Below are positions 16,372-23,563 of a DNA stretch of 32,747 nt, piece after piece. The position numbers were made by a program, and so were the translations under genes. This DNA is from Pseudomonadota bacterium (GTDB lineage Bacteria; Pseudomonadota; Alphaproteobacteria; Rhizobiales; Xanthobacteraceae). A model generated the notes under the pieces. It made no database searches, had not been told where the DNA came from, and saw only the letters and a program-made list of their open reading frames with translations. The stretch covers positions 1-32,747 of the forward strand of contig JAEYRD010000047.1 of NCBI GenBank assembly GCA_023435725.1. Direction: 5' to 3'. How positions within the stretch are numbered: the stretch's first letter is position 1; each line of letters begins with the position of its first letter.

Positions 16372-19128
16372 CCTGAGCACGGCGGTGACGTCCTGCTCTC
16401 GGCGCAGCAGGACGTCACCGGCAACATCCAGATCACCGATAACAGCACCCGTTTTGTCGACTCGGATCTGACCAGCAACTGGCTCCGGCGTCAGGGTGGC
16501 GGCGTATCGGCTGACCCGACGGCGTGGTGGATCAATTTTGCCTCCTACACCAAGACGTCTGCGTCGAACAATGGTACGCAACTCGTCGGCTTCCAGGGCA
16601 TCGGTACGCTTGGTGGCGGTACGTTGACCGTGATCGCGGGCGGCAACGCAGGCGTGATGGGTGGCTCGACCGGGCTCGATCTCGCGGTGGCTTCGACCGG
16701 GCGGGTGCTGGCGGACGGTACGCTGCTCCAGACCGGCGGCGGCGATCTGGTTCTGAAGATCGGTGGTAAGCTCAATCCGGTGGTGCCTTATAACCTTTCG
16801 ACACAGGCTCCCGATTACTATGGCTCCATCACCGATCTGCGCGGCAATGTCAGCGTGAATGCAGGAGCCATCGGCGCGCTGGCGCCGAACGGCTTCGGTG
16901 CCAATTTCACCTCGCTCGATCCGCGCACGCTTGATCCCACCACGTTCAAGCGCTCGCTGAAAACGCCCGGTCCGATCTTCACGCCCGGCGACGGCAGCGT
17001 CAGCATCAAGACGCGCGGCGACCTCGTGTTCGGCGGCGCCGGCGACGCCGGCATGGAGACGTTGGTCGATCAGAACGGCATCGCCTATACCGTGCTCAAT
17101 CCGGATGGTACGCCGGTCATCAAGAGCGGCGGGCAATCCGCATTCACCCTCTGGAGGCCAACCACTTCGATCGATCTGTACGCGGCGGGCGGCGACGTCG
17201 CGCCGTTGTTGGGGACGGGCTTCCAGAATGGTCTCCAGAACGGCAGCGGTTTCTATCCGGGCACACTGATCGTCGCGGCCGCCAACGGAGATATCCGTTT
17301 TGCGGAACCTGTATCCGTCGGGCAGAGTTCTCCGGTTCTCGAACTGATGCCGTCGCCGACCGGCCAGCTCGAGCTGCTAGCGGCCGGCTCGATCTACGGT
17401 TCAAGCCACGTGGTGGCGATGTCGGGCGCCGACATGAGCACGCTCGCCACGCCCTTCCATCCGGTCTTCGGGGCGACCGTGAATGGTGGAAATACCAACG
17501 CAAGCCCGACAGCGGCCTATCTGCTCAATAGCTCAAATCCGATCGCCTTCGGACCGGATACGCCGCTCTCCAATCTGCATCAGGGGGACACCCAGCCCGC
17601 GCTCGTTTATGCCGGTGTCGATATCGTCGACCTCGGCCTTGGTCAGATGCAGACGTTGCAGCCGAGCTTGGGCTTCGTGCCGTCACCCACCACCTGGTAC
17701 CTTGCCGCCAAGCCGTTTGAAGTGCTTGCCGGACGTGACATCGTGGGCCTGGGCGCGACGTCGGATGTGTTCCTGAACACCGGTCCGAATGATGTTTCGC
17801 TGATGCAGGCGGGCCGCGACATCATCTACCAGTCCGTCACCATCGCAGGACCCGGCCTGCTTGAGGTGCAGGCTGGACGTAATGTGTACCAAGGTTACAG
17901 AGGATCGCTGATCAGCGCAGGTGATGTTGTCAACCCCGCCAATACCGCGGGCGGCGCGGGTATCACGGTGCTGACGGGAGTCGGCGCCAATGGTCCCGAT
18001 TATACCGGCTTCGCCAAGCTGTATTTCGATCCGGCCAACCAGTTGCCGGGCGACCACACGCCGCTCGCCGGTAGCGGCAAGGTGGTCCACAGCTATGATC
18101 AGGAATTGCTGGCGTGGCTTAAGCAGCGCTTCGGCTACACCGGAACGGCCGCCGATGCGCTCGCCTTCTTCCTGGCTCTGCCCATGGAGCAGCAAGGCAT
18201 CTTCGTGCGTCAGGTCTACTACCAGGAGCTCACCCTGGGCGGCCGAGAGTACAACGAGGCCGCCAGCCCCCGCCACGGCAGCTATCTGCGAGGCCGCGAT
18301 GCGATCGCGACGCTATTCCCGGACCGGGACGCCCATGGCAACCCGATCACTTATTCGGGGGGGCTCACCATGTTCAGCGGCCCCACGGTGAATGCATTGG
18401 GTACCCCCTATATTGCTGATGCCGGCATCCAGACGCTGTTTGGCGGCAACATCCAGATTCTCAATCCGGGCGGGAAGACTCTGGTCGGCGTGGAAGGTGT
18501 TTCGCCGGGCGCTGGCGCCGGCCTGATCACGCAGGGCTCCGGCGACATCGACATTTATTCGCTTGGCAGCGTGCTGCTGGGCCAGAGCCGCATCATGACC
18601 ACCTTCGGCGGCAATATCCTGGTGTGGTCGGCTGAAGGCGACATCAACGCCGGCCGCGGCTCGAAGACGACGACGATCTTCACACCGCCCAAGCGTACGT
18701 ACGACAACTTGGGTAATGTCGCGCTTGCGCCGACCGCGCCGTCGGCTGGCGCCGGCATCGCGACGCTCAATCCGATCCCGCAGGTGGTGCCGGGTGATAT
18801 TGATCTGTACGCTCCTATCGGCACGATCGATGCAGGCGAGGCGGGCATCCGACATTCCGGCAACGTCAGTCTCGCCGCGCTGCAGATCGTCAACTCTGCC
18901 AACATCACCGGACAGGGAACGGTGACCGGTGTTCCGGTTGTGCAGGGGCCGCCGGTGGCGGCGCTGGCAACGGCCTCGAACGCCACCGCGGCGACACAGC
19001 AATCGGTTCAACCGAACCAAGGCAGCAACAATGGGCAGGCCTCGGTGATGATCGTCGAGATCATCGGCTACGGCGGATCGCAAGGATCGGATCAGGATAA
19101 CAACGATGACCGCCGCAAACAGCAATAA
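16372..19128 (+). CDS. C-terminal part of the giant adhesin (DUF3739-type), in frame after the amber codon
   Basis: This is the direct in-frame continuation of the gene starting at 7117. The frame is open from 16372; the first plausible independent start is a TTG at 16624, giving 834 residues, but that product would lack a signal peptide and the first 84 codons after the stop. The region begins PEHGGDVLLSAQQDV and continues as beta-helix-like sequence. From about 17900 it enters a region I associate with the DUF3739 filamentous-haemagglutinin C-terminus (a helical segment with DQELLAWLKQRFGYTG and FVRQVYYQEL, then GLITQGSGDIDIYS, EGDINAGRGSKTT and GTIDAGEAGIRHSGNV). It ends in a Gln/Asn/Asp-rich tail. 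Together the two parts would give about 4003 residues. Alone it would stay cytoplasmic, so it is probably non-functional unless the stop is read through or is an error. Confidence 0.85.
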   Translation, partial: PEHGGDVLLSAQQDVTGNIQITDNSTRFVDSDLTSNWLRRQGGGVSADPTAWWINFASYTKTSASNNGTQLVGFQGIGTLGGGTLTVIAGGNAGVMGGSTGLDLAVASTGRVLADGTLLQTGGGDLVLKIGGKLNPVVPYNLSTQAPDYYGSITDLRGNVSVNAGAIGALAPNGFGANFTSLDPRTLDPTTFKRSLKTPGPIFTPGDGSVSIKTRGDLVFGGAGDAGMETLVDQNGIAYTVLNPDGTPVIKSGGQSAFTLWRPTTSIDLYAAGGDVAPLLGTGFQNGLQNGSGFYPGTLIVAAANGDIRFAEPVSVGQSSPVLELMPSPTGQLELLAAGSIYGSSHVVAMSGADMSTLATPFHPVFGATVNGGNTNASPTAAYLLNSSNPIAFGPDTPLSNLHQGDTQPALVYAGVDIVDLGLGQMQTLQPSLGFVPSPTTWYLAAKPFEVLAGRDIVGLGATSDVFLNTGPNDVSLMQAGRDIIYQSVTIAGPGLLEVQAGRNVYQGYRGSLISAGDVVNPANTAGGAGITVLTGVGANGPDYTGFAKLYFDPANQLPGDHTPLAGSGKVVHSYDQELLAWLKQRFGYTGTAADALAFFLALPMEQQGIFVRQVYYQELTLGGREYNEAASPRHGSYLRGRDAIATLFPDRDAHGNPITYSGGLTMFSGPTVNALGTPYIADAGIQTLFGGNIQILNPGGKTLVGVEGVSPGAGAGLITQGSGDIDIYSLGSVLLGQSRIMTTFGGNILVWSAEGDINAGRGSKTTTIFTPPKRTYDNLGNVALAPTAPSAGAGIATLNPIPQVVPGDIDLYAPIGTIDAGEAGIRHSGNVSLAALQIVNSANITGQGTVTGVPVVQGPPVAALATASNATAATQQSVQPNQGSNNGQASVMIVEIIGYGGSQGSDQDNNDDRRKQQ

Positions 19129-19588
19129 CGGTCATCGCGTTCCCTGGTGGACGAGGGTACTCCGCTCGGCACGCGCGGCAACCGGTGTTGTCGCAGTGGC
19201 GGCCACCTCATCGGTGGCGCCAGCACAGGACGCGGGCTATCGCTCGGCTGCGACCGCTCCTTCCTCGTGGCAAACCTTCGCCATGGAATTGCAGGGGCAG
19301 TTCCAGCAACGGCTAAGCGGCGACGACGACCCGGCCCGCCGATTGCGAGATGCTGTGGCCAGGCACGATAACCGATCGGCAAAGTTCCTTGTGGTCCGCA
19401 CCTGGATCACTCCCAACGGCAGGGTAGAGCGGGTCGAACTCGACGGACTGGATGAGCCCGATATCGCGGTCAACCTGCGCGCCCTTCTGGTGGATGCTGC
19501 TGTGAGTGTTCCGCCACCGGACATGCTGCAACCGCTGCACCTGCGGCTCGCGCTTCGTGCCGGCGATGATGCCCACAAGGATCAGTAG
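19106..19588 (+). CDS. Secreted protein with TonB-C-like domain, no transmembrane anchor
   Basis: A 160-residue protein that overlaps the end of the adhesin frame by 23 bases; AGGA lies 8 bases before its ATG. Residues 1-40 form a signal peptide ending SSVAPA. The mature part (about 55-150) resembles the C-terminal domain of the TonB at 1240: WITPNGRVERVEL against WVDATGRVSRIQV, then PPPDMLQPLHLRL against PPPKDMPMPMVAR. There is no proline spacer, and if the signal is cleaved no membrane anchor remains. It is therefore a free periplasmic TonB-C-like domain, unable on its own to couple to ExbBD. It could be an adaptor or competitor for the adhesin's outer-membrane partner (inference). If the signal is not cleaved, it would be a short membrane-anchored transducer. 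Confidence 0.78.
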   Translation: MTAANSNNGHRVPWWTRVLRSARAATGVVAVAATSSVAPAQDAGYRSAATAPSSWQTFAMELQGQFQQRLSGDDDPARRLRDAVARHDNRSAKFLVVRTWITPNGRVERVELDGLDEPDIAVNLRALLVDAAVSVPPPDMLQPLHLRLALRAGDDAHKDQ

Positions 19589-19589
19589 C

Positions 19590-20363
19590 ATGCACACATC
19601 GCGGCGAATGATCGGTCTGATCATGGTATTGGCGGCCGGCTTGTTCTCCACACAGCCGGCACGGTCGCAGCAGATCGGGGCTGAACCTTCGTTCAAAGAT
19701 CGGTTCGTGCTCGCGACGATCGATGAAGCTGGAGCGTCGCCTCCGGGAACGAGCGCCAATCAAGAGCCGCCCGCCAGCGTGAAAGACGACGGTCCGTCGC
19801 GCGGTCTCGATCCGCGTGCAGGCTATCGTGTTTTGATCGAGAAGGAGGCCCAGCGTGAAGGTCTAGCGCCGGAGATTGCGGAAGCAGTGATGGCGGTGGA
19901 AAGTGGCTATAACCCGGCTGCGATCGGCGGCGCTGGCGAGATCGGTCTGATGCAGATGCTGCCGTCAACCGCCCGCATGCTCGGCTTTGTTGGTAGCGAT
20001 GCAGACCTGGCCGTACCTGCCACCAACGTCCGCTACGGTGTGACCTACTTGGCTCGGGCCTGGCGGCTCGCAGGCGGCGACCTCTGTACCGCGGTGATGA
20101 AATATCGTGCCGGCCATGGCGAGACGCGGTTCTCATATCTGTCCGTTAACTATTGCGTGGCTGTGCGCACCAAGCTTTTTGCGCGCGGATTTCGGGTGAC
20201 GGGGACGGTCCCCGTTGCAACGTTTGGCGAGCCGGGAGGAGGGCGAGGTGGAGCGGGGTGCCGCAGCCGCTGCATCGGCTCCGGCCGGATCGGCACCATC
20301 AATCTCGTCACGCTCAACACGCAGTTGAATGCGCTTGTTGTCCAAGTGCGGGCAGGACGGTGA
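19590..20363 (+). CDS. Lytic transglycosylase (SLT domain)
   Basis: A 257-residue exported murein hydrolase. The signal peptide covers 1-27 (ending ARSQ), and a variable linker (28-75) follows. The SLT/lysozyme-like domain (about 78-190) has the catalytic Glu at residue 104 in MAVESGYNP, the conserved GLMQMLPSTARMLG, and AVMKYRAGHG near 168-177, where many relatives have a YNAGPG motif. The enzyme cleaves the glycan strand to give anhydromuramic ends. Specialised SLTs of this size usually open the wall for envelope-spanning machines, which fits assembly of an inner-to-outer membrane export complex. The ATG at 19590 lies 1 base after the preceding stop; an in-frame reading from 19506 would overlap that gene. 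The C-terminal 45 residues are Gly/Arg-rich with two Cys and are of unknown role. Confidence 0.88.
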   Translation: MHTSRRMIGLIMVLAAGLFSTQPARSQQIGAEPSFKDRFVLATIDEAGASPPGTSANQEPPASVKDDGPSRGLDPRAGYRVLIEKEAQREGLAPEIAEAVMAVESGYNPAAIGGAGEIGLMQMLPSTARMLGFVGSDADLAVPATNVRYGVTYLARAWRLAGGDLCTAVMKYRAGHGETRFSYLSVNYCVAVRTKLFARGFRVTGTVPVATFGEPGGGRGGAGCRSRCIGSGRIGTINLVTLNTQLNALVVQVRAGR

Positions 20364-20392
20364 TGTGGGGCTTGATGGGAGGCAAGGCGAGG

Positions 20393-20412
20393 GGCCGAGG
20401 ACGCCCTCGGTC
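20393..20412 (+). terminator. GC-rich hairpin after the adhesin operon
   Basis: GGCCGAGG (20393-20400) pairs with CCTCGGTC (20405-20412) over an ACGC loop, with one G-T wobble. It starts 30 bases after the transglycosylase stop. No T-run follows, so it is a weak or factor-dependent terminator candidate rather than a certain one. Confidence 0.35.
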
Positions 20413-20429
20413 ACGCGTAAGGAGTTCTG

Positions 20430-20552
20430 ATGTACCGAAAGATACTAATTATGGGACTGCCGGGTGCAGGCAAAACGTCGATTGCAACAGCGTTGGCGGC
20501 TCGTCTGAATGCGGTCCACTTCAACGCCGACGAAATTTGGGCAGGGCGATGA
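20430..20552 (+). pseudogene. Truncated adenylylsulfate-kinase-like P-loop gene (40 codons)
   Basis: The frame reads a P-loop nucleotide-kinase N-terminus: a short beta-strand (RKILIMG), a perfect Walker A motif GLPGAGKT (residues 9-16), a helix, then LNAVHFNADEIW. This matches by memory the opening of APS-kinase-like proteins, in which NADE leads into the substrate-binding region. After about 36 codons the similarity stops and a TGA follows at 20550-20552; families of this kind run to about 150-200 residues. A strong AAGGAG lies 5 bases before the ATG, so the 5' end is intact and the loss is at the 3' side. The stop overlaps the start of the next gene (ATGA), so the stump may now act as a translated leader. 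It cannot be an active kinase. Confidence 0.7.
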
Positions 20553-20980
20553 TTGCATCCGGGCGTTCCGCGCACGCCATACCCGCTGCATTACTTCTGT
20601 CCCTGATAGCCGGGACCGTCGTACATGCCCAGGAGCAAGTTCCGACCCTCTTGCCCCCGGTCACGGTGAGGCCGCCGTCGCGGCCTTTGGCGCCAGCGGG
20701 GAGCAATCCGGGAGAAGGAAGCGGAGCTGGAACAAACGACAAGAAAAACGGGGACGCGGGCAAGGTCTTCGAGCAACTAAACCGCGACCTCAAGCGTAAG
20801 GTCGACGAGGTCAATCCGACCATCAATAGCCCGCCGCTCGACGCCGCATCGCCGGATACCAAAATCGGGGTCATCAACATCCCCGGCGTGCAGCAGCAAT
20901 ACGGCAAGAACTTCGGCCAGTCGGCGATCCCGTACCGGCCGCCGGCTCCGGTCTACTCGGCGCCACTCGGTCACCGGTAA
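20549..20980 (+). CDS. Small secreted protein of unknown function
   Basis: A 143-residue protein. A signal peptide (about 1-27, hydrophobic core IPAALLLSLIAGTVV, ending HA) precedes a Pro/Gly-rich spacer (30-65), a short charged helix (about 68-85, FEQLNRDLKRKVDEV) and a Pro/Tyr-rich tail. I do not recognise a family. The start at 20549 was chosen because it gives a clean signal peptide and overlaps the stop of the kinase stump by ATGA. A longer in-frame reading from 20153 would cross the transglycosylase gene and the stump and is unlikely. No good Shine-Dalgarno sits directly before 20549, so translation may depend on coupling to the stump. Periplasmic location is inferred; function is unknown. 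Confidence 0.68.
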   Translation: MIASGRSAHAIPAALLLSLIAGTVVHAQEQVPTLLPPVTVRPPSRPLAPAGSNPGEGSGAGTNDKKNGDAGKVFEQLNRDLKRKVDEVNPTINSPPLDAASPDTKIGVINIPGVQQQYGKNFGQSAIPYRPPAPVYSAPLGHR

Positions 20981-21037
20981 CCGCGCGGCTCTCAAGGCTC
21001 TTATGCTATCGCAGGCGAACCCAGCCCCGATAGATAG

Positions 21038-21066
21038 CTGTCACAAATGGGCTATATCGCTATAGT
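21038..21066 (+). promoter_or_regulatory. Candidate sigma70-type promoter upstream of the STN/TonB genes
   Basis: CTGTCA (21038-21043; 4 of 6 to the -35 consensus) and TATAGT (21061-21066; 5 of 6 to the -10 consensus) are separated by 17 bases. They sit in an AT-richer stretch about 85 bases before the proposed ATG. A short inverted repeat, CGCCCT (21080-21085) with AGGGCG (21095-21100), lies in the predicted leader. Position and spacing are good, but this is a by-eye match. Confidence 0.4.
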
Positions 21067-21149
21067 CTCCCCGCAAGGCCGCCCTTTCAGGAAGAGGGCG
21101 TGTCTAGGCAGCAAGAGTTCCTTTGACGATCGAGAGACAAACCGACGGA

Positions 21150-21893
21150 ATGCCAGTACTGGACTCATCACGAAATGAGCATGCGATCGCAGTTCGTCGG
21201 CCCGGGATCACCGTGATCTCAGCGTTGGCCTTGGCGCTCCCCTGTGTGGTGTGGGCCGCTCAACCGGAAGCGTCGCAAAGTTCGCAGCCGATGGTGTTCG
21301 ACATTCCCGCACAACCTCTGCCGAGCGCGCTCCATGCCTATGGTCGTCGGGTAGGGGTCCAGGTCCTTTATGACAGCCGTTCGGCCGCGGACCGTCAGTC
21401 GGTGGCGGTGCAGGGACGCCTGACGCCGGACGAGGCGTTGAAGCGACTCCTTGGCAACACCGATCTCGAGATACGCCATGCAACAGCCGATGCGGTGACG
21501 CTGGTCGCACCGACGCCTCCCGAACAGGATGCGCCGCCGCCAAACGTCCTCTCCGATGCCGACCTGTCGCTCGGAGAGCTGCGTGTGCGCGCGCCAACGC
21601 GGTCGAACGATCTCGATCGCTTCGTCGATTACAGCGAAACCGTGCGCAACGAGATCCAGCGCGCGCTGTTGAAGAACCCGCACAGCGCGACGGGAAATTA
21701 CCGCGCGGTCCTCGATCTGTGGATCGATCCCACGCGCACCATCCGCAAGGCCGCACTTCTGCAGCCGACCGGGGATGACGCGCGCGATGGTGCCATCACC
21801 GCGACCCTCCAGGGCCTCACAATCAGCCAGCCGACGCCGGCGGACGCGCCCCAGCCGATCCGCGCAGTGGTCGCCGTGAGCACCTCCAAATGA
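21150..21893 (+). CDS. STN domain fused to TonB-C-like domain
   Basis: A 247-residue exported protein. An N-terminal hydrophobic segment at about 20-37 acts as signal peptide or anchor (ending VWAAQ). An STN (secretin/TonB short N-terminal) domain follows at about 48-118, with FDIPAQPLPSALHAYGRR, VLYD, VQGRLTPDEALKRLLG and DAVTLV. After a Pro-rich linker (120-155) comes a C-terminal domain at about 158-245 resembling the TonB-C modules at 1240 and 19106 (LDLWIDPTRTIRKAAL, APQPIRAVV). STN domains normally sit at the N-terminus of TonB-dependent transducers and contact FecR; here one is on a receptor-free protein close to a FecI/FecR pair. The ATG at 21150 is preferred; a TTG at 21123 would add nine codons. 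The stop overlaps the next start (ATGA). Confidence 0.8.
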   Translation: MPVLDSSRNEHAIAVRRPGITVISALALALPCVVWAAQPEASQSSQPMVFDIPAQPLPSALHAYGRRVGVQVLYDSRSAADRQSVAVQGRLTPDEALKRLLGNTDLEIRHATADAVTLVAPTPPEQDAPPPNVLSDADLSLGELRVRAPTRSNDLDRFVDYSETVRNEIQRALLKNPHSATGNYRAVLDLWIDPTRTIRKAALLQPTGDDARDGAITATLQGLTISQPTPADAPQPIRAVVAVSTSK

Positions 21894-22567
21894 GATCCCT
21901 CGTCACCGACGATACGCCCGGGGCGTCACCTGCCGCGACAGTGCTGCGGCTGATGCTGTTTCCGGCGATCGTCGGCATCCTCTTTTTTGGGGGCGTCTTC
22001 TGGCTCAGGTTTCAGCTCGAGGCCGCCGGTGGCACGCCCGAGCAGACCACCATGGTCGAAGTTCACTTGTTGCCGCGGCCAGACCCGCTTTCTATCCCTG
22101 TCACGCAGGCCCCACAGTCGGAGACGATCGCGCTGCCCAGCAAGGCCAACGGACCGACCGCAACGCCGGCCGCGATCTCGAACCAGGATTTGGCCGCGCT
22201 GCCCGCCGAGGAGGCAGCGGCGTCCGAGCCTCCCATGCCGAGCGCAGGTCTCAAGGCCACGCCCGACCCGATGCCAAGCCCCGCGAAGATAACGTTCAGG
22301 ACCGAGCTGTTGCGCCACATTGCGCGCTTCCAGCGCTATCCAAGGGCCGCAGAACGCCAGCGATTGCAGGGCACGGTCCATGCTGAGTTCTCGATGGACC
22401 GCACCGGTAAAGTTGTCAACGTGTGGGTCAGAACCAGTTCGGGACAGCCGATCCTTGATCAGGCCGCGATCGACACGATCAAGCGTGCCCAGCCGCTGCC
22501 GTCCATTCCCCCGGTCTTGCCGGATTCCCTGAAAGTCGACATCGCGCTCGGCTTCGACCCGCCCTGA
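21890..22567 (+). CDS. tonB: TonB-family energy transducer (second copy)
   Basis: A 225-residue canonical TonB. A cytoplasmic N-terminus leads to one transmembrane helix (about 19-39, LRLMLFPAIVGILFFGGVFW). A Pro/Ala/Glu-rich spacer (60-130) follows, then a TonB C-terminal domain (about 138-222) with the family signature RYPRAAERQRLQGTVHAEF and FSMDRTGKVVNVWV. Its C-terminal domain is closer to ordinary TonB than the one at 1240, so the two probably serve different partners. It is translationally coupled to the STN protein (ATGA) and precedes an ECF sigma/FecR pair, consistent with a surface-signalling unit. No exbBD copy accompanies it here; it may share the ExbBD at 1-745. Confidence 0.88.
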   Translation: MRSLVTDDTPGASPAATVLRLMLFPAIVGILFFGGVFWLRFQLEAAGGTPEQTTMVEVHLLPRPDPLSIPVTQAPQSETIALPSKANGPTATPAAISNQDLAALPAEEAAASEPPMPSAGLKATPDPMPSPAKITFRTELLRHIARFQRYPRAAERQRLQGTVHAEFSMDRTGKVVNVWVRTSSGQPILDQAAIDTIKRAQPLPSIPPVLPDSLKVDIALGFDPP

Positions 22568-22714
22568 ACAGGGCAAAAGCGTGTTCTGATCGCGACACCT
22601 TGGGCCCCTTCGGGCGCCGTCTTTACATTGTCATAAATTTGCAATTCGCGGCCATTACCAGCTAGTTAACCTCGGCTGTGCTCAGATCGGGGTGTCGAGT
22701 AGAGGGCCGCGAGC

Positions 22715-23257
22715 GTGGCGGAGTCCAATCCGGTAAAATTGCGGCGGCATCTGGCCGACAACTATGATTCCCTGATCAGGAATCTGTCCAGGCGTCTGGG
22801 ATCGACCGATTTCGCCCTGGAGGCCCTCCACGAGACCTTCGTGCGGCTTGAGCGCGTGCCCGACACGACCGAGGTGCAAAGCCCGCCGGACTATCTTTTC
22901 CGCGCCGCGGTCAACATCGCCAAAAATCGCCGCAAGGCTGGAAGCTACCGTGTTCCGCCGTCGGAGATCGATGCGGAGCTCAATGTTGCTGACGAAACGC
23001 CGACCCCAGCTCAAATCGCCGAGGAAAGGTCCGACTTTGCGACGTTCGAGCGGGCTTTAATGGAGCTGCCGGAGCGGCCGCGGCAGGTGCTGCGCCTGAT
23101 CGCAATGGAAGGAAAGACTGCCCAGGAGGCCGCCGAATATCTCGGAATCAGCGTTCGCACCCTCACCAGTGATTACCGGCAGGCTCTGGAACATTGCGCC
23201 AGGAGCGTCGGCCGGCCACTCGTGAGCCGGATCGGTCGTCCGCGGACGCGCGGATAG
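22715..23257 (+). CDS. ECF sigma factor, FecI-like
   Basis: A 180-residue RNA polymerase sigma factor of the extracytoplasmic-function class. Sigma region 2 spans about 10-75 (YDSLIRNLSRRLGSTDFALE, then PPDYLFRAAVNIAKNRRK, the -10-recognising part). Sigma region 4 spans about 105-160 (ALMELPERPRQVLRLIAMEG, then AAEYLGISVRTLTSDYRQAL, the helix-turn-helix for the -35 element). The start is a GTG with AGAGGG upstream. The FecR-type gene downstream is the likely anti-sigma partner, and the STN protein upstream the likely signal input. The 147-base gap before it contains an AT-rich patch (22621-22680) that could hold its promoter, but I could not define clear hexamers. Confidence 0.9.
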   Translation: MAESNPVKLRRHLADNYDSLIRNLSRRLGSTDFALEALHETFVRLERVPDTTEVQSPPDYLFRAAVNIAKNRRKAGSYRVPPSEIDAELNVADETPTPAQIAEERSDFATFERALMELPERPRQVLRLIAMEGKTAQEAAEYLGISVRTLTSDYRQALEHCARSVGRPLVSRIGRPRTRG

Positions 23258-23563
23258 CCCAATACAGCCTGTAACACATTGAGGTTGCCCGCGGCGAATA
23301 CCGCATTGTCCCGCCGGCGCGGGCCCCCCGGCAAATAAGTCCCTTTCGGGCGACCATTTGTTTCGTGATTCTCCCCTCTCAGTTGTCTATTGAACGGATA
23401 CCGTCGCCTTCCATGCGCATGTGTTGTAATCGCCAGGAAAAGGGACTGGTGGCGTCCTCAAGGCGCCCTCACGGGGGGATCATGGTACGGGCAAGAGGGC
23501 TCAGGATATCGTTGGCGTCCGTTGCAATCACGCGGACTGGCCAGGATCAGTTGTACGGAGCAA
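23258..23563. other. Intergenic stretch between the sigma factor and fecR-like genes
   Basis: About 306 bases without a convincing gene. An open frame continues upstream of the FecR start from 23390, but its Trp/Cys/Arg-rich peptide does not look like protein coding. A 9-base motif, CAGTTGTCT, at 23380-23388 recurs at 24662-24670 upstream of the LysR gene. The gap is long for a sigma/anti-sigma pair, so fecR may have its own promoter here. Confidence 0.4.

Noticed and set aside
20153..20548. Upstream in-frame extension of the small secreted protein
   Set aside because: It overlaps the transglycosylase and the kinase stump, and its peptide is not protein-like; the ATG at 20549 gives a signal peptide.
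22606..22621. GGGCCCCTTCGGGCGCC hairpin after the second tonB as a terminator
   Set aside because: The stem is only about four clean base pairs and the following T-run is three bases; too weak to call.
23390..23563. Upstream extension of the FecR frame
   Set aside because: Trp/Cys/Arg-rich, unlike any FecR N-terminus; the DUF4880 domain fits the start at 23564.
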